Assembly: GCA_030603365.1 (NCBI GenBank) | Contig: JAUVXV010000004.1 | Location: forward strand, 1 to 64,000 | Direction of reading: 5' to 3' | Length of the DNA stretch: 64,000 bases | Origin: Candidatus Heimdallarchaeota archaeon | Lineage (GTDB): Archaea > Asgardarchaeota > Heimdallarchaeia > Heimdallarchaeales > Heimdallarchaeaceae | In this document: positions 27,406-35,153 of the stretch, in pieces | Numbering within the stretch: position 1 is the stretch's first letter | How the letters are laid out: each line of letters begins with the position of its first letter | Made by a program: the position numbers and the translations under genes | The notes under the pieces: generated by a model | The model's database searches: none | What the model was told of the DNA's origin: nothing | Seen by the model: only the letters and a program-made list of their open reading frames with translations

Positions 27406-28332
27406 CTAGAAAAAATCCAACTCTTTGAAGGCACTTGTAACAATGTTACGAATTACATCTTCAACCTGACTTTCGACACCATCTTCTAATTCAATTTTAG
27501 TAGCTAATGCCATTATAGAACCATCAATCCATGATTCCATATCATTAACTTCAAGGAAACGAATTATAGCTGCTAAATCAATTGCACCTCTTATAGAAGC
27601 TCCTCTTCTTAAATCAGGCCAATCCCTTGTTTGTCTAACAATTTTAACAGCAATTGTAATTACTTTATCCTCTTTTATACCTGTACGAACACTAACAATA
27701 TTTTTCTCTTCTTCTTCAGATTGATATTGTAGTCTTATCCAAACAAATCGATCTCTTAATGCTTCACTTAATGGAGTTGTAGCAACAAGTTCAGCAGGAT
27801 TCATTGCACTTATTATGAAAAATCCTTCTTTTGCTTTAATCTTTCCAAGTTTGGGGATAATAACAATTCCTTCATCCATTGCCGCTAATAAAACATTTTG
27901 AGTTCCTTCGGGCATCCTGTTTAATTCATTCAGAAATAGTATTGCCCCTTGTTTCATAGCTTTTGTTAAAGGTCCTGTAACAAAGGAATCCCAAGAATAT
28001 CCACCTTCTATTACCATTGGAGGATCAAAATGACCTACTAGTTTTGCAGAACTGTATCTTTCATCTCCATCAACACGTTCTAAATCTTGACTGAAATATG
28101 AAGCTAAAGCATGAGCAAGAGTTGTTTTCCCAACACCTACATCTCCTTCCAATAAAATGTGTCTATTTGCTAATTTAGCAGCTAAACATTTACGAAGTTC
28201 TTCTGTTCTTCCGACTATATTGAATTGATTTTGAATTTCTTCAATCATCTCATCAATAGTTTTATCTTGCATCACTGTGCCTTCCATCGTTGTATCTTTC
28301 CCACTAAAATTTTTGCTCTTAATTTCGAACAA
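27406..28332 (-). CDS. MoxR family AAA+ ATPase
   Basis: 308-residue hexameric chaperone-type ATPase. Walker A GDVGVGKTT (about 63-71), Walker B ILFLNELNRMP, sensor 1 FIISAMNPAE and arginine finger LSEALRDRFVWIRLQ are present, as is the family's usual GRTEELRKCL start. MoxR ATPases with a VWA partner insert metals or cofactors or mature enzyme complexes. Here the adjacent target could be the Fe-S PP-loop enzyme, which is an inference from the overlap of genes. It starts the minus-strand run. Confidence 0.92.
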   Translation of the reverse strand: MFEIKSKNFSGKDTTMEGTVMQDKTIDEMIEEIQNQFNIVGRTEELRKCLAAKLANRHILLEGDVGVGKTTLAHALASYFSQDLERVDGDERYSSAKLVGHFDPPMVIEGGYSWDSFVTGPLTKAMKQGAILFLNELNRMPEGTQNVLLAAMDEGIVIIPKLGKIKAKEGFFIISAMNPAELVATTPLSEALRDRFVWIRLQYQSEEEEKNIVSVRTGIKEDKVITIAVKIVRQTRDWPDLRRGASIRGAIDLAAIIRFLEVNDMESWIDGSIMALATKIELEDGVESQVEDVIRNIVTSAFKELDFF

Positions 28333-28441
28333 TAGTTTTATACTACAAAGTTTTAAATACTTTTAGATATTTGGGTTATGCAAAAAATAAGTTTTTCTGT
28401 GATTTCTATTTCTTTCTGCTTTGTTCATGAAAAAAATGAAA

Positions 28442-29047
28442 CTAATTTTCTTTGAGCGCAATTAAGATAGCTGATTGTACATTCTTTGAAAATTTTGTAC
28501 CTAAAGGACTTATTTTCTTTTTTGATGTGAAATCTTCATTTACAACCTCAACTGGTACTTTATTGTGAAAAATATCATTTAATCTTCCAACAATTTCATC
28601 TTTGATTTTACCCCCACCTTGTCCAACTTTTATCACTACTCTAGCTGTTTCGATATTGAAGAAGACTGTTATTGCTTCCTTTACAGCATCAACAGCTGTA
28701 TAGAATTCAGCATTTCCTAAAATAATTTTTTTTTCAGCTATCACCACAAAACCGGTTGTTTTTCCTGGATCTACACCAATGGCGATTTCATTAAAATAGT
28801 CCCTTTTTGTAGCTAATAAATAGATATTTGAGAACAAGTAATAACGATTGAAAGCTTTAGGAACAAATATTGTTTTAAAATTGATAATTTTCTTTTCTAT
28901 TTGAGTTGTAATTATAATATCTGTATTAGAAGGAATTGATTCGTTAGGTAAAATGTGATTAATTTTAATTTCTTTTATATCAGATAGAACTTCATTAAGT
29001 TTATACAAAAACCTAAAATTCTTAGTTGCTATAATTACGCTAATCAC
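28442..29047 (-). CDS. RNase H-fold protein, RuvC-like
   Basis: 201 residues from a GTG start. The C-terminal part begins with IAIGVDPGKTTGFVVIAEKK, the first strand-turn-strand of the RuvC/YqgF branch of the RNase H fold with its catalytic Asp; VVIKVGQGGGK and VEVVNEDFTS could supply later acidic residues. The N-terminal 90 residues are a separate alpha/beta part (DIIITTQIEKK). A nuclease function on nucleic acids is plausible, a resolvase possible. It is divergent from polD large subunit. Confidence 0.6.
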   Translation of the reverse strand: MISVIIATKNFRFLYKLNEVLSDIKEIKINHILPNESIPSNTDIIITTQIEKKIINFKTIFVPKAFNRYYLFSNIYLLATKRDYFNEIAIGVDPGKTTGFVVIAEKKIILGNAEFYTAVDAVKEAITVFFNIETARVVIKVGQGGGKIKDEIVGRLNDIFHNKVPVEVVNEDFTSKKKISPLGTKFSKNVQSAILIALKEN

Positions 29048-29173
29048 AGCTTAAACAAATTGCTCATCTTAATAAAGCTTTATCACTTTATTAATTTGAT
29101 ATAAGTTAAGAAACAGATAGAAAATTATGTATCTCTACAAATAAAGATGATTTAACAAATAAAAAATTAGCAA

Positions 29174-32100
29174 ATGAAAGGAATGGTGGATCAAATAACG
29201 GATAACAACAATCTATCTATCAGCATTCAGTCATATTTTGACATGCTTAACAAACGATTAAAGAAAATCTACAATATTGCATCTAAAGCTAGAAAACAAG
29301 GATTAGATCCGGCTCCAGAAGTAGAGATACCAATTGCAAAAGATATAGCTGATAGAGTAGAGGGATTAATTGGTCCAGAGGGAATTGGAAAGAAAATACG
29401 AGAATATGAAAAGAAAAATTTTTCTAGAGAACAAGTGGCATTTAAGATAGCTGAAGACATTTGCCAAGGAAGATTAATTCAAGGTTCTAAGGAACAATTA
29501 GCAGATCAAGCTCTTCGTAGCTCTCTTGCAGTTATTACAGAAAGTATTACCGCTGCACCAATTGAAGGGATTGCAAAAGTTAAGATTAAACGAAATGATG
29601 ATGGTTCTGAGTATTTAGCTATATATTATGCAGGACCTATACGTTCTGCTGGTGGAACAGCAGCTGGAATGAGTGTACTATTAGCTGATTATATTAGAAA
29701 AAATTTAAAGCTAGCTGAATATCAAGCGGATCAGAGAGAAGTTGAACGCTACTTAGAGGAGCTTGAATTATACAATAGAGTAAGTCATCTTCAACTTCCA
29801 ACTTCGAAAGATGAACAAAGATTTGCAGCACAAAGTCTACCAATAGAGATTACTGGAGAACCAACAGACAAGGTTGAGGTTTCAGGAAATCGTGATCTTA
29901 GAAGAATAGAAACAAACCGTCTCCGTGGGGGTGCATGTCTAGTCTTTAATGATGGTCTTGTTGGTCGTTCAAAAAAGATATATCGAAGGGTTGTGGAAAA
30001 TCGTTTAGAAGGGTGGGATTGGCTTCAAGAACTAATCAATATTCATGATAAAGTAGGACATGCAGTTAATGGTGATAATATACAAGATCATTTTATAGAT
30101 GAAGAGGATTTGGAAGTTCTTTCAGATGAAGGCTATATTAAGGATGTAATAGCAGGTCGTCCTGTTTTTGCACATCCTTCTGAAAGAGGAGGGTTTCGAA
30201 TAAGATATGGGCGATCACGAACAACTGGTTTAGCTGGAATGGGTATTCATCCTGCTTTAATGGGTGTAACAGATGACTTTCTAGCTTGCGGGACTCATGT
30301 CAGAACAGAAAGACCAGGCAAAGGAGCTATTGTGATGCCTGTCGATACTATTCACCCTCCTATTGTGAAACTGAACAATGGTGATGTAATAAAGGTTCAA
30401 ACCTACAAAGAAGCTAAGAACCTTAAAGGGAAAATAAGTGAAATCTTATTTTTAGGAGATATGCTCTATGGTGTAGGAGAATTCAATCAGAATAGTTATG
30501 ATTTAATTCCTGCTGGATATTGTGAAGAATGGTGGTCGCAAGAGTTAGAAGAACAATATATGGACATATCTGCAAAGGATAAAGATCTATTATCTAAAGA
30601 ATTAGAGCGTAGAATTAAACTTTTCATAAAAAACCCTAATTCCAATGTTCCTGCTGCTGATGAAGCCTTGGTTCTATCCAAGGTTTTCGATATCCCCTTA
30701 CATCCAGAATACACTTTTCATTGGTCAAACATAACAATTGATGATTACATTCTTCTTCGAAATTATTTTGTAGAAAAATCCTCCAAGACAACCAACGGAA
30801 TAGAAATACCATTTGATGACAATGTTAAAGATATTCTGGAATGGATATATATTCCTCATAAGGTTAGTGATGGAAAAATAAAACTGGAAGGATATAGCTC
30901 TCCAATGCTAGTTTGTTTAGGTATTCAAAATGGAAAATCTAAACCTATTGATGGTTCACATGAGAAAATTCTTGATTTAATCAATTCGATAAGCGGAATC
31001 AAGATTAGATCCAAATGTCCAGACTATACTGGAGCAAGAATGGGAAGACCAGAAAAAGCTAAGGATAGACGAATGAAACCACCTGTTCATTTACTATTTC
31101 CTATAGAAGATAAAGGTGGAAGACTTCGAGATTTATATAAAGCATCAGAAAATAAATCAATAGCAATTGAATTAGCAAAACGCTATTGTCCTGAATGTGG
31201 TAATTTCATGAATGCCTCTTTATGTGTTTCATGTAACAAAGTCACAGAATTTGCACGAAGATGTAGCTATTGCAAAATTAAGACAGAAAACGAGGAATGC
31301 TCAAAATGTGGGAGAAAGACTGTAACTTACGATAGAACTGAATTTCCAATTGCTAGTAGGGTTAGAAAAGCAAAACAAACCATTGGAGGTTTACTACCAA
31401 AAAACGTCAAAGCTGTAAAAAAGTTAATGAATAAAAATAAGGTTCCAGAACTAATTGAAAAAGGAATTTTGAGAGCTAAACATGGTATTTTCGTATATAG
31501 AGATGGCACCACTAGATTTGACTCAACAGATGCCGTTTTAACACATTTCAAACCTAGTGAAGTAAGCATCAGTATTCAACAGTTACATGAAAATGGATAT
31601 ACTACAGATATTCACGGGAAAACGTTAGAAAATGAAGAACAGATTGTTGAATTAAAAATACAAGATGTCATAATAAATGAAGATGGAGGAATTCATTTAC
31701 TTAAAGTTTCAAATTACATAGATGAGTTGTTAGAAAAAGTATACAAACTTCCTCCATTTTACAAAGCTAAAAAGCCTGAGGATCTAATAGGAAAAATTAT
31801 CCTTGGTTTAGCACCTCACACATCCGCAGGGATTACCGGAAGAATAATAGGTTTTACAAAAGCAAAAGTAAACTTTGCACATCCATATTGGCATGCAGCG
31901 AAACGCAGAAATTGTGATGGTGATGAAGATTCAATCATTCTAGCTTTGGACGCATTTCTGAATTTTTCTAAATTCTATCTCCCAGAAATAAGAGGAGGTA
32001 AGATGGATGCTCCTTTAATCTTGGTAGCAAACTTAAATCCACATGAAGTAGATGACGAATCTCATAATGTTGATACTTGTTCTAAATACCCTCTATCTTT

Positions 32101-32740
32101 CTATGAAGCTACATTAACCCGATCATCACCAAAAGCTGTTCTACCCGTCATAGATATGATAAGTAATCGTTTAGATAATCAGACAGCATATGAAGGCTTT
32201 TACTATACGCATGAAACTTCTGCAATATTTGATGGCCCTGAATCTACTGCGTATAAAAATTTAGAGACAATGAAAGATAAGGTTGATGCACAGCTTCAAG
32301 TTGCACATTTGATAAGATCTGTCGATGTTAATGATGTTGCAACACGCATTATTGTTAACCATTTTATCCCTGATCTAATAGGTAACATGAGAAGATTTGG
32401 TTCACAGAAATTCAGATGTACAAAATGTAACAAAATATACAGAAGAATACCTTTGAATGAAGTTTGCCCAAATTGTAAAATGCCTAATTTGAATTTAACA
32501 GTTCATGAAAAGTCTGTTACTAAATATCTTCAAATGGTTGAAAGTTTAATTAGTAAATATGAGCTTTCTGAATATTTGAAAAATCGATTAGCACTAATAA
32601 AACACAATATAGAAACTTTGTTTGAGGGAGGAACCATTGCTACTACCAAAGGAACCACTAGTAAAAAAGTTGAAGGTATAGTTAAGTTATCAGACTACTT
32701 TGTGAAAGCTAATGCAAACAGCAACAAGAACTCAAAATAA
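29174..32740 (+). CDS. polC: DNA polymerase D large subunit (DP2)
   Basis: Catalytic subunit of the archaeal replicative polymerase D, 1188 residues, with two double-psi beta-barrels. Active-site residues NCDGDED are seen near residue 912, uninterrupted by an intein. Zinc sites are present at CPECGNFMNASLCVSC, CSYCKIKTENEECSKCG and near the end FRCTKCNKIYRR with CPNCKMP. N-terminal blocks YYAGPIRSAGGTAAGMSVLL and ARPVFAHPSERGGFRIRYGRS-like text are typical. The extreme C-terminus lacks an obvious PIP box by eye. DP1 is encoded about 6 kb downstream. Confidence 0.97.
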   Translation: MKGMVDQITDNNNLSISIQSYFDMLNKRLKKIYNIASKARKQGLDPAPEVEIPIAKDIADRVEGLIGPEGIGKKIREYEKKNFSREQVAFKIAEDICQGRLIQGSKEQLADQALRSSLAVITESITAAPIEGIAKVKIKRNDDGSEYLAIYYAGPIRSAGGTAAGMSVLLADYIRKNLKLAEYQADQREVERYLEELELYNRVSHLQLPTSKDEQRFAAQSLPIEITGEPTDKVEVSGNRDLRRIETNRLRGGACLVFNDGLVGRSKKIYRRVVENRLEGWDWLQELINIHDKVGHAVNGDNIQDHFIDEEDLEVLSDEGYIKDVIAGRPVFAHPSERGGFRIRYGRSRTTGLAGMGIHPALMGVTDDFLACGTHVRTERPGKGAIVMPVDTIHPPIVKLNNGDVIKVQTYKEAKNLKGKISEILFLGDMLYGVGEFNQNSYDLIPAGYCEEWWSQELEEQYMDISAKDKDLLSKELERRIKLFIKNPNSNVPAADEALVLSKVFDIPLHPEYTFHWSNITIDDYILLRNYFVEKSSKTTNGIEIPFDDNVKDILEWIYIPHKVSDGKIKLEGYSSPMLVCLGIQNGKSKPIDGSHEKILDLINSISGIKIRSKCPDYTGARMGRPEKAKDRRMKPPVHLLFPIEDKGGRLRDLYKASENKSIAIELAKRYCPECGNFMNASLCVSCNKVTEFARRCSYCKIKTENEECSKCGRKTVTYDRTEFPIASRVRKAKQTIGGLLPKNVKAVKKLMNKNKVPELIEKGILRAKHGIFVYRDGTTRFDSTDAVLTHFKPSEVSISIQQLHENGYTTDIHGKTLENEEQIVELKIQDVIINEDGGIHLLKVSNYIDELLEKVYKLPPFYKAKKPEDLIGKIILGLAPHTSAGITGRIIGFTKAKVNFAHPYWHAAKRRNCDGDEDSIILALDAFLNFSKFYLPEIRGGKMDAPLILVANLNPHEVDDESHNVDTCSKYPLSFYEATLTRSSPKAVLPVIDMISNRLDNQTAYEGFYYTHETSAIFDGPESTAYKNLETMKDKVDAQLQVAHLIRSVDVNDVATRIIVNHFIPDLIGNMRRFGSQKFRCTKCNKIYRRIPLNEVCPNCKMPNLNLTVHEKSVTKYLQMVESLISKYELSEYLKNRLALIKHNIETLFEGGTIATTKGTTSKKVEGIVKLSDYFVKANANSNKNSK

Positions 32741-32812
32741 TTAATTTCAACTATAACTTTCAACATACGAATAACTTTTTATTTATCTGAACATCTCTAA
32801 ATCTGAAAGATA

Positions 32813-33547
32813 ATGGCTGATTTGAAGGAACAAGAAAAATCTCTCAAAATGAAAACATTAACCGAATTAACAGGCAAGGCAAAATATTCCTATGCGATGT
32901 TATCTTTTGTTTTTGTAGTTACTCTAACTCTTATTCTATATCTGGTTCCTGATTATTATTTTCTAGAGAAAATGACGAAGGAAACTGTTTATCAGATATT
33001 GGAAATATATCAATTTCCCATCGAAGATGGTGGTTATTATTTAGAATTTGATACAGATAAAACATTCTTTGTAATTTTTACAAGGGTTTTTTCTAGCCTC
33101 GATGGTCATGGTGGGGAAACACCGGTTATAAGATCAACAGATTTAGCTGCATATAGGCAATTTGCTGTAGTACGAGCTTGTACAGGGATGCAAGCAGGTG
33201 CATTATTATTGGCTTTAATTATTGTTACTCCTGCAGATTCGAAAAAGAAAATAAAAGCAACTATTTACTCTCTTATAGCTTTAATTATTGGGAACTTTCT
33301 TAGAATTGCTCTAGTTATAGGTATGACTATTACAATTCAAGCTTCTTATGGGGCAGATAGTGCTGCTGCTTGGTTTTGGGCACATGATGTGCTAGGCAAA
33401 CCCATTGGTTTCTTTGGAACAATATTCTTTGCTATTATTATTGAAAGACAAGGTGTTCCTATCTTAAACACCGTTAGTTTATGGATTGATTCATTTATCG
33501 ATTTACTGAAAATGATTACTGATAAAATCAAGAAATTAGCTAGATAA
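32813..33547 (+). CDS. Archaeosortase/exosortase family protein
   Basis: 244-residue membrane protein with about six helices. Catalytic triad positions of the exosortase/archaeosortase family are visible: C123 in RACTGMQAG, R164 in GNFLRIAL and H191 in WAHDVLGKP. In haloarchaea ArtA removes the C-terminal signal of surface proteins and couples them to a lipid. The N-terminus is cytoplasmic and acidic/basic mixed. Possible substrates in this window are the surface proteins near 56-57.9 kb, which end in a helix plus basic tail. Confidence 0.85.
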   Translation: MADLKEQEKSLKMKTLTELTGKAKYSYAMLSFVFVVTLTLILYLVPDYYFLEKMTKETVYQILEIYQFPIEDGGYYLEFDTDKTFFVIFTRVFSSLDGHGGETPVIRSTDLAAYRQFAVVRACTGMQAGALLLALIIVTPADSKKKIKATIYSLIALIIGNFLRIALVIGMTITIQASYGADSAAAWFWAHDVLGKPIGFFGTIFFAIIIERQGVPILNTVSLWIDSFIDLLKMITDKIKKLAR

Positions 33548-33690
33548 TTACTTCTACAATATTCTAACTTAACTGTATTTTCGTTTTTTTATCTTCTTTA
33601 AACCAATTTAGCTAGACTGGTAACTTTCGATAACTTTTATTAAACGTAGTAATATATATTATCTCGAATATAATTTGAGTGTGAAGCTTA

Positions 33691-34632
33691 ATGAGATACT
33701 TAGAAGTCCATGAGGACGGTTCTTTAGTAGAAATGACGGAGTTAGAGCTTGGTTCAGAGAAAGTCATAATCATAGTTGATGAGATGGAGAAAAAAATGTG
33801 GTTATGGAAGGGGTCTAGCTGTCCAATTAGGAAAAAATTCATTGGTAGTCGTGCTTTGTCTGATTTAAGGAAAAAAGAATATGGTTTTGCTTATGTTCCT
33901 CAATCATGCGATCAAGATGATGAAACTGCAGAATTTGTTACAATGTTACAGAAAGTAGATAAAACCGGTCTGATTTCAGAGGGTGTTATGAAAAGAGCTC
34001 AAGAGATTATTGATAGACAAAGTAGAATTAATGTTTTTGAGGAATCCCAGGAAAGTGTTCCCTCTTTCCCAACTCCAACCGAAACCTCCTTACCAGATGA
34101 AGATGTGACGTTAAAAGATCGTCCTGCTCAAGTTCCATCATCTGAATTGCCTTCTCATGTAGCAAAAATGGGTGCTCCTGGTAATAGACCTATGCCAACA
34201 ATTCTGTCAGCTTTGGAATCGGAGTCCATTGAGATAAAGAAGGCTGAAGATGTACTGGCACCAAAAGATGAAGCAGTTTCTTCTCAGCCAGTTGTTGAAA
34301 CAGCACCTGTTAAGAAAGATAGCATTCTCGAACAGTCCTTTAAAGTATTGAGAGATTTAGGTGCTCCAAAAGGTTTCTACAGGGATCTAGTAATTATAGG
34401 CAATAAAGTTTATACAGAAACATATACTGGCGGATTTGAAGAACTAGATGAACCTCCTGAAGGTATTTTCTTCTCCAGTTCTCATGTACCAAGAATGATT
34501 TGTGAAAATGGTTTAGTGAGAGCCATAGAATTTCTAAAACCTGAAGAAGGAGCTGAATTGAGCGAAGAAGATGAAGCAATAGCTCAAGATATTGAAGATT
34601 TACTTGGAATGTTTGAAATTGAAGTAGGGTAA
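33691..34632 (+). CDS. Possible gelsolin-like domain protein
   Basis: 313 residues. Residues 20-75 read SEKVIIIVDEMEKKMWLWKG then SRALSDLRKKEYGFAYVPQS: strands, the W-xW-KG turn and a following helix are the pattern of gelsolin repeats. A long acidic and proline-rich linker (about 115-210) leads to a small C-terminal domain, GFYRDLVIIGNKVYTETYTG. Gelsolin-domain proteins controlling actin are known in Asgard archaea. Fold similarity is by eye and must be checked; a non-actin role or an unrelated sequence is possible. Promoter side has gtgtgaagctta before ATG. Confidence 0.4.
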   Translation: MRYLEVHEDGSLVEMTELELGSEKVIIIVDEMEKKMWLWKGSSCPIRKKFIGSRALSDLRKKEYGFAYVPQSCDQDDETAEFVTMLQKVDKTGLISEGVMKRAQEIIDRQSRINVFEESQESVPSFPTPTETSLPDEDVTLKDRPAQVPSSELPSHVAKMGAPGNRPMPTILSALESESIEIKKAEDVLAPKDEAVSSQPVVETAPVKKDSILEQSFKVLRDLGAPKGFYRDLVIIGNKVYTETYTGGFEELDEPPEGIFFSSSHVPRMICENGLVRAIEFLKPEEGAELSEEDEAIAQDIEDLLGMFEIEVG

Positions 34633-34670
34633 GATAACCCTTCAATTTATCTATTTTTTTAGTGATAACA

Positions 34671-34952
34671 ATGAATCAATTTACGCTGACTATCATTCTT
34701 CATCCATCTATACCATCTAGTAATCGTATCTTAACAGGAAAAATAGACGGTGAAACTCGAATCTTGGATGGATTAATCTCTATTCTTACAACTGATAAGG
34801 AAGCAGCTAATTTGCTTATTATTGAGAATGATATTAGACCGGGTTATCTCCTATTATCTAATAAAATAGAACTCAAAACTACAGGGTTTTTCAATGAAAA
34901 AATTAAAACTGATTTAGAAGTAAGAATAATACCCATTTCACACGGAGGATAG
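34671..34952 (+). CDS. Urm1/MoaD-like ubiquitin-fold protein ending in HGG
   Basis: 93 residues with a beta-grasp pattern: two N-terminal strands, central helix with LDGLISILTTDKEAANLLII, then GYLLLSNKIELKTTGFFNEK and a final strand VRIIPISHGG. A C-terminal GG is what E1-like enzymes adenylate, and the HGG ending is the hallmark of Urm1, which is both a sulfur carrier for tRNA thiolation and a protein modifier. ATG 34671 follows gtgat; a GTG 9 bases upstream is also possible. It directly precedes tRNA-Ser and topA. An Asgard ubiquitin or a MoaD-type molybdopterin carrier are alternatives. Confidence 0.72.
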   Translation: MNQFTLTIILHPSIPSSNRILTGKIDGETRILDGLISILTTDKEAANLLIIENDIRPGYLLLSNKIELKTTGFFNEKIKTDLEVRIIPISHGG

Positions 34953-35053
34953 TTTTTAGGATACTAGAGAAGAGAGAAGTATAATCTCTTGTAACTCCAT
35001 TAGATATATTTTTAATCACATTAATCTCTTTACATGTTGCTTGATTGACTAAT

Positions 35054-35139
35054 GCCAGGATAGCCAAGCGGACAACGGCGCTGGTCTTGAAAATCAGTTC
35101 CTTATAGGATCCGGGGTTCAAATCCCCGTCCTGGCTCCA
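35054..35139 (+). tRNA. tRNA-Ser (anticodon UGA)
   Basis: 86-base type II tRNA with encoded CCA. Acceptor gccagga/tcctggc, D-arm gcc/ggc, anticodon stem ctggt/atcag with loop cttgaaa (anticodon TGA), long variable arm with tcc/gga stem, T-arm cgggg-ttcaaat-ccccg. Discriminator base 73 is T rather than the G usual in archaeal serine tRNAs. Lies between the Urm1-like gene and topA. Confidence 0.93.
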
Positions 35140-35153
35140 TCTCCCTAGTTCAT

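Noticed and set aside
31900..31940. Intein in PolD large subunit active site
   Set aside because: NCDGDED is continuous and the protein has normal length.
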